NCBI GenBank assembly: GCA_021904315.1
Contig: CM038923.1
Coordinates: forward strand, 2,604,001 to 2,668,000
Direction: 5' to 3'
From: Sphagnum magellanicum
Taxonomy: Eukaryota > Streptophyta > Sphagnopsida > Sphagnales > Sphagnaceae
DNA length: 64,000 nucleotides
Part shown: piece by piece, positions 50,336 through 62,639 of the stretch
Layout of the letters: each line of letters starts with the position of its first letter
How positions within the stretch are numbered: position 1 is the first letter of the stretch
Notes under the pieces: generated by a model
Told to the model about the DNA's origin: nothing
Seen by the model: the letters and a program-made list of their open reading frames with translations, nothing else
Database searches by the model: none
Program-made: the position numbers and the translations under genes

Positions 50336-52671
50336 ATGATGGCAGCATGGAGGGCATTGCTTCGGGAAGCATGGGAGCGGTCTGTGGTCTTCACACAGTT
50401 CATTTGCTTTCTCAATGTGTTCTCAAACCATGTTGCTGAAGTTCACCAGGTAAGTACAATCATATTATATCATGGCTGCTGATGAGTCTTCCTTCACATT
50501 GCTTGCTTCCATTGGAAATGCAACAGAAGAAACTCAGGACCCAGGCAGATTTTGTATAGTTGTTTGCTCAAAAGTTTCGAGGGCAGAAGATCGTAATGTA
50601 CATCGTTATCTACATCCACTGTTGTTGGGAGCTGATGAAGTCAGTCGGTAGTCATGGCTGCAGCTCATCATCGTCACTGCTATTATTCATGATGAGTAAG
50701 AGTGACAGTGTGAGACTTTATGAGGAGCAACTCTTATAAGTTTATGATGGGCACCCATTGTTGTGGAGATTGTTCACTGCAATCTCATAGATGTAAATAT
50801 ATCTTTCTTCTTCTACTGCTCTTCATGTGTTTCTTACATCAGAGCTCATTGTTTACAACTGTAGGATACCACAGTCTCATGCAAATTCTTCTAAGATTCT
50901 CTGGTGTCTATCTCTAGTGACCTAGCTTTATTGGTTATGCTGCCTTGAGGAAGAGTATACATAGGAAATCTTACAGAGTCACAACATACATTTAGGTCAT
51001 GTACAGACATTCAAATACAGACATCATACCATTTGTTTAGTGGTTACTGCAGATGGCTAGCTTGTTGATGGTTGTGGGTTCACCCTGTGTGGGTTATTAG
51101 TGAACCAGGCATCAAAAGTATAGGAACCTAGGCAATTGCATTCCTTGGAGGAGGTATGATTTAGACAGCATTGTTTTGAAGCCTTACTTGCCACTTTATG
51201 TTCTTCATCTTGGCATGGATAGGAAGGATATCTTCCTAATGATACTGGCAAAGACTGCATCTGCAAAGGTTGTAAACACAACCTGAAATTGTTCATACAT
51301 TTGTACACAAAATCTGGAAATCCATATCTGAATTAGGGCATGTGTTTCTACAAAATCCACTCACCACTATTCTGGCCTCATTTATTGTGGTCATATAGTG
51401 GGAGAGTGTTTCCATGTCTTTGCAACTTTTGTCAATGTCAAACATTAGTCCACTCCCACTTTATAGTTAAGCAGCAGTTAAGGCAGCAAGCAGGACAATG
51501 GCTGAGCAGGATTCAATTTTCTTTTCCAGCCCATTGCAGGTAAAAAGTTGGTTCACTGGCTACTGTCAGCCTGGTAGGTGTGGGCAGCCATGTGAGAGTA
51601 GTGGCTCGGTGAACCCACTATTGACATGCAAACCCCCAATATTTGGGTGGCCATCACTAAAATAGTGGGTGGGTGGCCAATCATGCCAACACACCCTTAC
51701 AGCTTTCAATCTGTTGATATAGAAGCTGCAAAGGAACAGACAGAGAAGTTTGTAAGAATCAAGAGGTCTCTCTGACAGTCCATGTCTGTACTATGTGCCA
51801 GTGCTTAGGGCCAAGCATGCTTCCAACATTCAATGTCTCAGGTGACATATTGCTGTTGGAGCACCTGTCATCCAAGTTTGAGAAAGTTAGGCCAGGAGAT
51901 GTGGTCATGGCCCGCTCACCTGTAAATCCAAACCTAGTTGTGTGCAAGCGAGTGCTTGGTCTGGAAGGTGATCGTGTCACTGTTCTTCCCACTTCCAGCA
52001 GAGGCCATATTAAGCAAGTTGTGGTAAGCATTTTCCAAAGAACAATTTTTTTTTTTGAGTTAGTTCTTGAGTCTTCCATTCCTCTTCTCGCATCATTATT
52101 TGTGTTGCATGTCTATCAAGTCAGCCTTTTGGTAAATCAGAGAATTTTATAAACAATTTTCTTGGACATCATAAAGGGTTTTTGATTCACATGTTCCCGG
52201 ATATGAGGCTGGTGTTCAATGTGGTCAATGTTCTTTTAACACATTCTTATCTAACTCATGGTTTCTGCCATTGTTGTCTTGGTGTTCTGTTTTTTGTTGT
52301 GAACCTGTGCCAGGTACCAAAGGGTCATGTGTGGTTGCAGGGTGACAATGCCTACAATTCCACTGACTCCAGGCATTATGGCCCCATTCCCTATGCCCTC
52401 ATTCAGGGCAAAGTCTTTTACAGAGTATGATCATCACTTGTCTGCCCATTTGTCTCCTTCCCAAGGATATTATCTGCAGAATAAATTCATGACAATTGCA
52501 GAGGAACACCCCATGTGCATGTCATTGTGTTTGTTGTGGAGTTTGTTATTCATTGCATAGTGCCAACAGCATTCTGATGATCTATCCACGTTCATTTTTT
52601 TGTTATTGTTGACCTTGTGGCAGATATGGCCACCAGAAGGTTGGGGCCCTGTGCTGAATCAGCAGCCGTAA
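50336..52671 (+). CDS. IMP1: Mitochondrial inner membrane protease subunit 1-like (S26 peptidase)
   Basis: A membrane-bound Ser/Lys peptidase that removes sorting signals from intermembrane-space proteins. Exons: 50336-50449, 51802-52023, 52314-52424, 52624-52671; 495 bp, 164 aa, close to the usual length for plant IMP1. Exon 1 gives a short N-terminus with a hydrophobic stretch ([15 protein letters not shown]). The catalytic Ser is in [13 protein letters not shown]. The catalytic Lys is in [14 protein letters not shown]. The conserved [20 protein letters not shown] and [13 protein letters not shown] complete the S26 fold, and the protein ends [13 protein letters not shown]. For exon 2 I chose the acceptor TGCCAG|TGC. 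It keeps phase 0 with the canonical CAG|GTAAGT donor and gives the normal spacing before GPSM. An upstream acceptor at 51778 would break phase. Some of the intronic CAGs could be alternative sites. Confidence 0.88.
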
Positions 52672-52949
52672 TGGACTGCCCCTGTATTGAGTTCCATTTC
52701 CAGGGCAGAAAACTGGCTTTGTCTTTGAAGAGGGCATAGTATAGGAGAGAATTGTGCTTCTTGGGAGTTTTCAAGCTGTGGTTCAAACAAGTTGGAACTC
52801 ACACACACACACAGATCTTGGAAAGAAGATGACGAAAGGGGAGTGCTCAAACATACCCAAGTTTTTGTGAGCTTTTTTCCTTGTCATCAACCTGCCACCT
52901 AGTGATGTCTTCTACACAATTCATGCTTGATTAAGCTATGGACATTGAA

Positions 52950-52955
52950 AATAAA
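52950..52955 (+). terminator. Candidate polyadenylation signal of the IMP1-like gene
   Basis: AATAAA lies about 280 bp past the stop codon. It is the first perfect AATAAA after the coding region on this strand. Cleavage site not determined. Confidence 0.4.
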
Positions 52956-52959
52956 GTTA

Positions 52960-54100
52960 CATGGGTTCACCCAAGATGTGACAATAGTTCTTCTTCTTCT
53001 GCCTTCATGCTCTTTTTGCAAGTTAGTGCACAGTGGAGAACAAACATCTTATATGTTTAGTCTGTGCATGGGTTGCCAAATTGGAATTGAGAAACTCTGG
53101 AAGACTAGTCAGCAAAGTGCACTTCTAGTTTCTAGCAGTCCAATGAGTCTTTCTCTGAGAAGTACAATGGTTAATGCCCCTTGCAATGTTGCCCTCAATA
53201 GCAGATCCATCAGTAACAGGTTGCTAGATTGCATTCAGAAGAGGGCCTCTATAAAGTGCTCCTGTTGTTAAGGTTGGGCTGGCAGGGTGATGAATTGTAG
53301 ACATGGTCTGGGAAAGATGTGAGATGTGTGTGCCTTAATCTCTCTTGTGACTACTTCGCCTTGGACCTGATCCAGCAGCAAAACAGTTGATTGAGAAAGT
53401 GTTTGCAAGGGATTTGCACAGCTCACAAAAGAATCTGAGGGCATAACAAGGCAAGGGGTGTCTTTGGAGGTTGATGTAACAATTATTGAGCAAATTTTAG
53501 CTGTGATCTGGCAGGGGAGTACAGTATTTTATACATGTAGTAGGGAAAAGTATGACTGCTGTATGAGCTGATGTGACTATAGCTGGACATCTGGTGGTCA
53601 TGGTTTAGGGTTTAGGGCATAAGGGACAAGATGATGGAAAGCACAATTTCCAAACCTAAGCTGACTTCTTTTCATTGAGATTAGCCAATGTACACAGTGG
53701 TAACTTGACAGATTAGAACTTCAAAATTTCTTTGCACAGCACATTGCACTTTATGCAGCATATTACCATTGGCATGCAGAAGTATCACTGCAAGTCAGTG
53801 GGATTAGAGCCTTCTCTATGAAGGAAACGAACAACGATAATTTCTGATTTGTGACCTATTGTATGAAAGGCCATAGTCAAAAGGGTTTGCATCAATGAAA
53901 TTGGTGAGAACATTTGGGGAGGTTTGTCACAAATGCAGCATTGTGACATGTTTGATGAAAAAGATTGTGAGCTTATCATGAGTAGGTGGGATATTGCTAT
54001 CACAACATCACCAAATACAAAGGACATCAAAAGAAAACAAACCTCTATCAATGACTTTTGGCTTCAGGAATACCAAGTATTCTTCTAAACTTCATCCTTT
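52960..54100. other. Intergenic DNA downstream of the IMP1-like gene
   Basis: Moderate GC, short open frames only (52927-53271 plus, 53785-54051 minus), with no recognisable domain. Confidence 0.4.
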
Positions 54101-54109
54101 CCTTATCTG

Positions 54110-54790
54110 AACATTTCATTTGTATGCAGCTGTTTGTCCTGGCTTACAGAAGTAACATATAGCAATATGTCCAACCTACTAGCCTACAAGCTTTGGTGTT
54201 TGTTGAAAATTATGTTTACATGTTCTACAACTAATCCTACTTGTTAGTAGGGCTCCCAAATGTTTGTTGGATATGTGTCTACTTGTTGTTTTGGTGCTCA
54301 TCTAGTTCTTTACAGTAAGTGAACTGTAAGTGAAGGCTACACCTTACACTCTACTTGTGGTTTCATCTAGTTTGTTTGTCTACATTAGGTAGACTTCCTT
54401 ATGTACTTGTTTTGTTTTGAACTTGTTTGTAGGCTTTCTTGTACTTGTGCAAGATGGTGATTACTTGCACTTTGCATAGTCAAGTGATTCTCTTACAAGT
54501 GAGGTGACATGTAGGCGAAGGCTAAACCTTGCACTCTACTCATCAATTCATGGCGTTTATTTGATTTCACTAGGAAGACTTGTTTACTTGTTGGCAGGCC
54601 TTACTATACTTGTGTATGATTGTGTCTACTTGCACTTTCAAGTGTCAAGTAGTTCTCTACTTGAGGTGGCATGTAGGTGAAAGTTGGACCTTACTCTCTA
54701 CTCGTCAATTCATGGTGTCCATTTCAGCCCACTAGGTAGACTTACTTGTTGGTGGGTATACTTGTAGGATTGTGTCTACCTCTTTTTCTT
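54110..54790. repeat. Degenerate tandem repeat, about 160-185-bp period
   Basis: The block GTAAGTGAAGGCTACACCTT / GTAGGCGAAGGCTAAACCTT / GTAGGTGAAAGTTGGACCTT starts at 54326, 54511 and 54673. Each copy is preceded by CAAGT(G/A).TTCTC and followed by CTCTACT and TTCATGG(T/C)G. A separated partial copy occurs at about 55050-55115 (GTAGGTTGAAGGTTGAATCTTAC). Confidence 0.65.
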
Positions 54791-55126
54791 CATATTTGTG
54801 ATGTTGTTGAAATGGCAATCATCCATAATATAGTTTAGCCAAATTTGGTTGTAAATAAGATGTGAAAATAAAAAAGTTCAAGATTCCTTTGTTTTTTTTT
54901 GCTACATGTCAAAACCCAATAGAAAAATCTAATCTTGCAAAAAAACTTGTTAAAATATGGTCACCAAAAAATCAAAAAAACACATTTTTCACTATTTCGA
55001 AAAAAATTCAGTCAAATTGCTAAATTTAGTCAAAAAATGTTGGGACACTACTTGCACATTTAGTAGTCAAATAGTTCCCTATTCCATGTGACATGTAGGT
55101 TGAAGGTTGAATCTTACATTTGATTT

Positions 55127-55270
55127 ATATCATTACAAAAAAAATTATCATTTTCAACCAATTTTTGCAGCTAAAAAATGTTATTTACAATTGAAACTGA
55201 AAAGTAGTTACAATTGACTTTTCTTAGTTACAAAAATTGACTATAAACAACATTTTTTTTCGTAAAGTAT
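55127..55270. mobile_element. Possible short foldback element
   Basis: ATTACAAAAAAAATTATCATT faces ACAACATTTTTTTTCGTAAAG. The interior repeats TTGACT/AGTTACAA words. About 140 bp. The arms are A/T-rich, so chance is not excluded. Confidence 0.35.
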
Positions 55271-56539
55271 TGTCATGGTGTTTGCTTGAACTCATTATGT
55301 AAACATACATGTTTATTTGTAGAAAACTATATCAATTCTTTTTTGTAAGGTTATTATATAATCAAATTACATTTTGCTTGCATGTAGTTTCAATTGTCAT
55401 GAAGTTGTCTATAGTCACTTAAATGTAGGGTTTAAGTTTGTTTCTTACATTATGTTCATTAATTTATGTAGTATAGTGGAAAATAATGGGTACTTTTCTT
55501 ATTTGCTTGGTGGCAAGGTTTGTTGTACTTTTGCAACCCTCCTATGAAGTTACTTGTCAAACTTGTACATGCATGTTGTTTTATACTTTTTCAAAATTGA
55601 ACATTTTTCCAATATGGTAATCTACTCCTTGTTCATGGTTTTGTAGTTGGAATTATATACTCAATTCATGGAGGAGAATATCGTCTATTGCTTGCATAGA
55701 GATGCTATAAAACGGTTTTATAAGCCTTAGTTTTCACTTGGATTCATGTCAAGTAGACTGCATATAGGAACATGCAAATTTGACATATCACCCTACGACT
55801 TGCTCTCCACCACCCTAGTTTGTCTTGCAAAACGAGTTGATGAAAGATCATGCGGGTTGTCCTTCAAATCTATACACATGACACACAATGCCAAAACAAA
55901 TAAAATAAAAAATGAAGGCTAACTTCATTCCACTATATAGTATGGAACTATGTTATTTTCATTTTGTCCCAAATTTTGAGGAATGTTCACTAGGTGTTAT
56001 TGTGAACTATAAAAGCCCAAACTTTTGCGAACTTCATGAATCATGAACACTTCCTATTTTAAATCTTGTTCATTTAATTTTTGAAATTGGCATAAAAGAC
56101 AAAGTCATTATGCAATGAGCTGCATGTTTAATCTATCCACAAAATCATGAAATTTGGAATATGTCAGTAAGTTGTGTTGGGGTGAGTGTAATTTATGTGA
56201 ATTTTTTTATGTAGTCAAAGTGGCAAGCATCCCAAAAACAAATTTTTCATTAATTAACAATGCATTTGTAAAGAGTTGCCAAAAAAAGGGAGACATAAAT
56301 ACAACAACATTTTTCCTCAAAAAAAAACCTCTAAATTTGACCTTGGAAACATGAATTTCCTTACATTTGGAAACCATCATGATTGCCAAGTTGGAATTCT
56401 ACGGGATGTCAAGGGACTGCAAAAGCTCCCACATCTTGGCTTTGCATGCAAAGAATAGCAACACAAAATTGTGCATATTTTAGCAACAATTCTAAATGAG
56501 CATTCAAGTTGGAATTTCTGCTAAGTTTCAGATCCTAAA

Positions 56540-56850
56540 AATTTCAAGGGATTGGTTTCAATTCAATTTCAATTTTTTCTTTTTTTAAGACTGGGAACCC
56601 AATTCCGATTTTTGGTTTCTTTTAGAATGATTTCAATTCCAATTTTAGAACCTAATTTCCAATTAGATTGGTTCTAGTTACTGGTTTCAGAACCTATAGC
56701 TCTAGGTAATCTCCAGTTTCAGTCCCAATATGCAAAAACAACCCAAAAATTTGATACCTAATTTCAAATTGAACCGGTTTCAGGTCTTGGTTTCATGGTT
56801 AGTGGTTCTAGTTCCAATATGCAAAAAACCTAAAAACTTGAAATTTTTCC
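56540..56850. repeat. GGTTTC/GAACC-rich low-complexity patch
   Basis: Recurring GGTTCTAG, GGTTTCAG, GAACC and CCAATTTC words, with an internal repeat of CCCAATATGCAAAAAC (about 56725 and 56815). Related wording occurs at about 15220-15350, 30898-31025 and 57540-57720. Confidence 0.45.
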
Positions 56851-57016
56851 ATTTTTTTATTTAATGAAAAAAAAAATTACACAGGATTGAAAATTTCAGC
56901 TCAATAGAAATGATTTTTTTGGTCACACGAAATCTTCAAATTACATTACATATCATAAGATTCAAATTTTTAAAAGTCATTGAACAAAACAAATTAAAAT
57001 TATTTTAGAAAAAAAT

Positions 57017-57525
57017 GATATTGCACATTTGCAACTTCACAAGTGGTTTCTTTTACTCACACAAAAAAAATTTAAATGATATTGCACACTTGTGAACCTA
57101 CAAGCGGTTTTCTTAATTCACATAGGTGAAGAAAAAAATTGATATCTCACACTTGTAAAACTGCAAGTGAGTTTTTCGACTCTCACAAGAAAATAAAAGA
57201 AATGATATTACACACTTGCGAGTCCACAAGTGGTTTTTTTCATTCACATAGGTGGAAAAAAATGATGCTACACATTTGTGCACTTATAAATAAGTTTTTC
57301 AACTCACACAAAAAAAAAGAATTGAAATGGTATTCCACACTTGTGGCCCTGAAAGTGATTTTTTAAATTCACATAGGTGAAAAAAAAAATGATATTGCAC
57401 ATTGGCAAGCCCGCAAGTGGTTTCTTTGATTCACATATGTGAAAAAAAAATTGGTATTCCACACTTGCACACTCACAAGTGGTTTCACATAGGTGAAAAT
57501 AAAATGATATCACACACTAGTGAGC
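57017..57525. repeat. 62-bp tandem array with alternating A-B units, 9 copies
   Basis: Units beginning GATATTGCACAC (or GGTATTCCACAC) start at 57017, 57078, 57141, 57204, 57264, 57329, 57391, 57453 and 57506. Units 1, 3 and 5 carry ACTCACACAAAA-type tails, whereas 2, 4, 6, 7 and 8 carry ATTCACATAGGTGA tails. Open frames here (for example 57139-57366) are repeat translations. Confidence 0.85.
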
Positions 57526-58104
57526 AAATAAATCCTTATTTTGTAATTGGAATTAAAACTAGGTTTCTATCAAAAACCCAATCCAATTTTAATTAAAATC
57601 ATAACTTGGAATTGAACCATGAATTTAATTCCATTTTTTAAAAAAATCAACGGTCGGTTTCCACTCTGATTCTAGAACCTGGATGAAACCTCTTTATTCC
57701 AATTCTACTTGCAATATGAGAAAATCAAGTGATTTGCAATTAACCTATCAACTAGGTTTTTGAATTGCAATGACCATTTGCAATTCATTGCAATTCAACA
57801 TATTTCTTCAAATGTGAGTGCTATCAAACAAGTTGCAATGAATGCAATTCACAACATATGAAATCATATACATATGTAACTCATGAACTCAATTACAACT
57901 ATGTAAAAATAATTACTACGCAACTCTAATGCAATTAGTTTACAACTACCATGATAATGTCATGCTAACATTATTTTTCATTGATCCATCAAAATCTAAC
58001 CTGTGGTACCATGAAGATTTTTGGATGATTTTTTTTGAAATATTGAATCTACCATTCATTATGATTGTTCATTTTATATGATCTTAAATTGTGACACATG
58101 ACCC

Positions 58105-58320
58105 AATCCAAAATTGCCATGTGGCATATTAATTGGAATTTGAAAAATAAATAAATTATTTATTTATTTATTTAAATAATTAAGTAGGTTGATACATAGG
58201 CATAGGTAGGTAGGTTGGTAGGTCCTACCTACCACCTTACATACATAGGTAAGATGGACCTACTTAATTACCTAAGTAAACAAGTAAATATTAAAATAAA
58301 ACAGTAGGTGAATTAAAGAA
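58105..58320. repeat. TAGG / CCTA facing arrays with CCATGTGGCATAT tag
   Basis: AAATTGCCATGTGGCATATT (about 58111-58130) is followed by TAGGTAGGTTGG and then CCTACCTACCACC in inverted orientation (about 58195-58260). This is the same arrangement and tag as at 13.9-14.5 kb. Confidence 0.65.
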
Positions 58321-58585
58321 TATCCATGTAAATATTTGTATTCTATTTTATGTTTTGCTTTTAGGGTTAAACTTTTTTGAATTCATCCCAAATTGGCACA
58401 CGTATTTTAATTTCAACACACAATAAAAACTAGCTTCATTATATAATTTATAAATGAGATTCAAGGAAAAAACATATGAGTTCAATTTTTTAAATGCACA
58501 TTAGTTGCAAACTGGATTGCAGCTAAAAAAATAAATTACCACATTTTTTGTGGTTTTTTTTCATTCTATAAATTATACAATTAAA

Positions 58586-59300
58586 TTGATAATTATATAT
58601 ATATATATATATGAATTAATTATCAATAATTAAATATCTGAAACAGTCATTTGAACTAGTTATTTGAATTAATCAATTTAATTTAAATAATTATTTAGTC
58701 AACTATCATATAATCAATGAGTTAAATTCAAATAAAATTCAAACAATCAATCATCTAAATTCCAAAAATTCATGATTTGGATTATTTGATAGTCAATTAT
58801 TTTAATTAAATAATTAATGAATTTAGATAATTGATTATCTGAATTGGATTTATTAATTCAGATTAATAGTTATTTATTCATTCAAATTTATTAATTCATA
58901 ATAATGAAGTAAATTAAATATTTAAAAAAATTAATTAAAAATTTTGATTACTAAAAATTAAAGATTACATATGAATTTGGGTAGAAAACATAGTTATCAA
59001 ATAATTAATTATTTGAGCTTTTGAATTAACAAATAATTATTTGAGCTAAATATTTTTATTAATCGGTGTAAATTTTTTTTAACCATTTAGTTACTTAATT
59101 ATTTATAAATTAATTATTTGATTCAATTAACTAATTAATTATTTGAATTAGATTGATTAATTCAAATTAACTATTAAGTATTAAAGATCAAATATGGATT
59201 TGTTTAGTTATTAACTTGTTAATAATTGAACAATAGTCACAAAATAATGGAATAATAATACGTTTATAGTGACAACATAGGGATAAAATTAATTGTATCA
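58586..59300. other. TA repeat and extremely AT-rich TAATTATTTGA DNA
   Basis: A TA run at about 58588-58612 is followed by about 0.6 kb dominated by AATTAATTATTTGA-type words. No gene. Confidence 0.5.
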
Positions 59301-62107
59301 ATGAAAATCATAGTTGATAATTAATTGTAAGTGTCATATATAATGGGTGATGGAAATGTGCACATGTGGCATAATCAAATGTGTCGACATTGTACGATAG
59401 TTGCAATGTAATTATTGATTAGGTGTTATATTTACACCAATTATAATGTAATTGGCACATGCAACTTGTTAAAAAATGAAACATGATTGATTACATCTAT
59501 ATATACAATGTGCACATTACATTATATACATGTCCCATTTGAAATTAAGTTGCAATTGCAATATAACACCTTGATTTTTTAATTATTTATTAACTACTTG
59601 TATTTATATGTTCTAGTTATGGTGTAATTGTATATTAGTTATATTGAAACTCTAATTGCTGTACAATGTGGTGTTGACAAATAAGATTTCTCATAATGTC
59701 AATTCCCAAGGTCCCTTAGCTGCCCGAAGAAACTTGTTTTCTGCAAGCCAAATCTTCTGACCAGCGGAAGGTACCAGTTAGCCTGTCACTATTTCTCAAA
59801 AGTGAAAAAACCCCTGCTCTGCTTTACGTAGGAAAAGGACCTGAGTACAGGCCCTTCTCCTATACTAAACGTTCTTAACAAAATCAAAGAACTGCACAAC
59901 ATTGGTAATTTGTGGACCGCAATGAGGGTGGTGGATGAAAAATTGCAGAACTGTGGAATTAGGGTACATGCTCTATAGAAGGAAGCTCTGAAGAACATGA
60001 TTTGGGAGTCATGAGAAGGACAATTTGATTTGGGGGGCAGTACTTGTTCTAAGTGTAATTTGGTGCTCTGGAGTTGTGAGGGCTCAGACCTGTCTTGAGG
60101 ACAAGAAACATTTACATCACGAACAAATGAGAGGAACAGGAGGTGATTTCATGAATGTGTTATAAATGGTGTTGTGTCTGAGTACTCAGATGACCTTGAG
60201 GGTCTGAGTTTGTTGGGTGAATAAAGGCCAAGTCAAAATTGGTCTGTCCTTTGACTATGCAAGGGTTGATCCGATGTTAGAAGAGTTTTGGTGTGATAAG
60301 GAATGGAGTTGGGTTTGTTATTACAAAATAACAAATAAATAAATGAAACTATCTGTGCATAATGTCTTGTTATACCTCTCTTCCAAAGTTTGTGTGAATC
60401 TGTGTGCTTGGAATTATGTCTGGGAGAGTGTGTGAATTTTGAAGTTTTGGGCTGGAGGAGTATTGACATTTGGGAAGTGGGAGAAGACTGTGTTGGGACT
60501 GAGAGTGTTAATGTGATTGTGGCTATATTCTATGTGTCTTGTGAATCCAAATAGTCTAAATGTGTCTGAATGTGTGTGTTGTGGGATGCCTATGAGGATT
60601 GGCAGTGGGATATCATGGGTTTGAAAGATGGACCAGAAATTTTGGTACAAGATAGTTGTTGATTTTCAAGAGCTTCCAAATAAATTTTGGTGACACAAGG
60701 GTAGGGATACTTAGGAAGACGTATGCAATTGGAACAAGTAGTAAGATTTAGAAGATTTCTGTCTTTTGTTTGGTTTCAGCCTTCTCAGAGTGTTGTACTT
60801 ATGATTGTTTTATGTTGAACGTCACTAGGGTAGATAGGTCGGTTAGCAAACACTTAAGAAGTCAAAGGAGGTAAAATCCTCACACATTGTTTATATGTGT
60901 CTAAAGCTGAAAAATAACATTTGTAGCCCTTCACATAGCACTTCCAATGCCCTCAAAATTGCTCAACTAGGTGAAGTAATGGAGAAGATATGGGATGTTT
61001 GGTGTAAAGGGATTCAATGTTTAGTGATGGTTAAATTCAAACAAAATAAAATTTCAAACTTAAAATTTTTGATTTTGCATCTTTTGCTTCTAGAATACAA
61101 AGAAGTTTGTAAAGCCCTAATCAATGACCCATCATGTTTCAAATCACTCAAAACAACCTCAAAATGATAAAAAATATTAGAAAGTGTTCAATGATAGGTA
61201 TGTGTTTGATGATGGGTGGTTTTTACCCTATGTTATTGTAACAATTGTCAATTAATAGATTGCCTCCTTTTTGTTACAAATTTACCAATGTTGGGCAGTT
61301 ATTAACACCAAACCCCCACAAGGCATCAAAGTTAATATCCAGTCATACTTGGTTTTGATATATAATTACAGTTATCAAAAAATCAAATACCTAATTCTTA
61401 TATAGGGTAGAGAGGCCGGTCATAATACACTTAAAAACACAAAGGAACTTGGCAATCTCATGTGACCTTGGTTACTTCTAAGGTCCAAAAATGGATTGTA
61501 GAGGTTTGGGCACATCTAATACGTTTTAGATCATATAATTTGGACTTCAAATGCAAAAGTTATGGGCTCTACAAGGTTTTGACTTCATTGCCAAAAAAAA
61601 AATAGTCATCAACTTGTCACAAATCATGTTTATTAACAAACATTAACATAAGCAAATCGATCACAAATGTTGAAAATTTCGTGCACTTGTATTCAAAGGT
61701 TGAGATCAAAACCTAAAATAGGGCAAAAATGTGTTTAGTGATCAAACCCTAAAGGTTGTTAAACTATCACTAACCTACTACTCTCCCATGCAACGTCACT
61801 CGATAACCCGCTACCTTCTCCCCCTTCCTTTTCCTCTCTCCTTTGCCCATGCCCGATTTTAACTTTCTCTCCCTCATTTCTTGTTCACAAGCTCGAATGC
61901 ATGTTTTTGAGAAATTCTAGGGATGATGGCAGCTCAGTCTTGTGGAACTATCAAGGTGATTGTTCGTGGTTCTATTGCTTGTGGTTCTATTTGAAGTTCC
62001 TAGTGGTAAATGTTTTGTGTGTGCAAGTGGTGGCATTCATCGAAGCACTTTGTTCTTGTTATTCTTCTATTACGCGTGCACTTGTTCTTGTTGTGTTGTT
62101 CCTAAGA
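59301..62107. other. Intergenic DNA, nothing recognised
   Basis: 59.7-60.7 kb is less AT-rich and could be part of an old element, but its frames show no known domain. The open frames at 60895-61167 and 61901-62113 (plus) are unassigned. Confidence 0.4.
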
Positions 62108-62623
62108 TCTTGACCCTCTTACATTGCTATGTTGAGTTGCTCCTCAGTTTTTGACCCTCTTGCATTGCTACCATGCACTGCTCCTCAGTTCATAACCTTC
62201 TTGCATTGTTGTGTTATGTTGTTCCTTAGGTCTTGACCTTTTTACATTGCTATGTTGAGTTGCTCCTCAGCTTTTGACCCTCTTGCGTTGCTACTATGCA
62301 TTGTTCTTCTATTCATGACCCTCATGCGTTGATGTGTTGTGTTGCTCCTCAACTCTTGACCTTCTTACGTTGTTACGTTGAATTACTCCTCAACTTTTCA
62401 CCCTCTTGCATTGTTGCACTATGCCGCTCTTCGACTCTTGACCCTCTTACATTGTTACGTTGCATTGCTTCTCAGTTCTTGACCCTCTTGCACTACATGT
62501 TGTTCTTTAGTTTTTGACCTTCTTACACTATTCTTCAACTCTTGACCCTCTTATGTTGCTCCTTAGCTCTTGACCCTCTTACATTGCTCCTTAGTTCTTA
62601 ACCTTCCTGCACTACCCCTTAAC
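62108..62623. repeat. 41-bp tandem array with 123-bp trimer pattern, switching to 28-bp units
   Basis: Nine contiguous 41-bp units run from 62108 to 62476, for example TCTTGACCCTCTTACATTGC plus TATGTTGAGTTGCTCCTCAGT. They are followed by one 35-bp unit and four 28-bp units to 62623. The internal part differs in a three-step cycle. Units 1, 4 and 7 share TTACATTG/TTACGTTG with GTTGA. Units 2, 5 and 8 start TTTTGACCC or TTTTCACCC and share CTA/GCACTATG-like sequence. Units 3 and 6 start TCAT. The open frames 61960-62154 and 62296-62517 are repeat translations. Confidence 0.85.
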
Positions 62624-62639
62624 TCTTTTTTTTTTATGT

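Noticed and set aside
51793..51801. ATG at 51793 as the start of the IMP1-like protein
   Set aside because: It would give a protein lacking the N-terminal membrane segment. The upstream exon 50336-50449 has a canonical donor, and the acceptor at 51801 restores normal IMP1 spacing.
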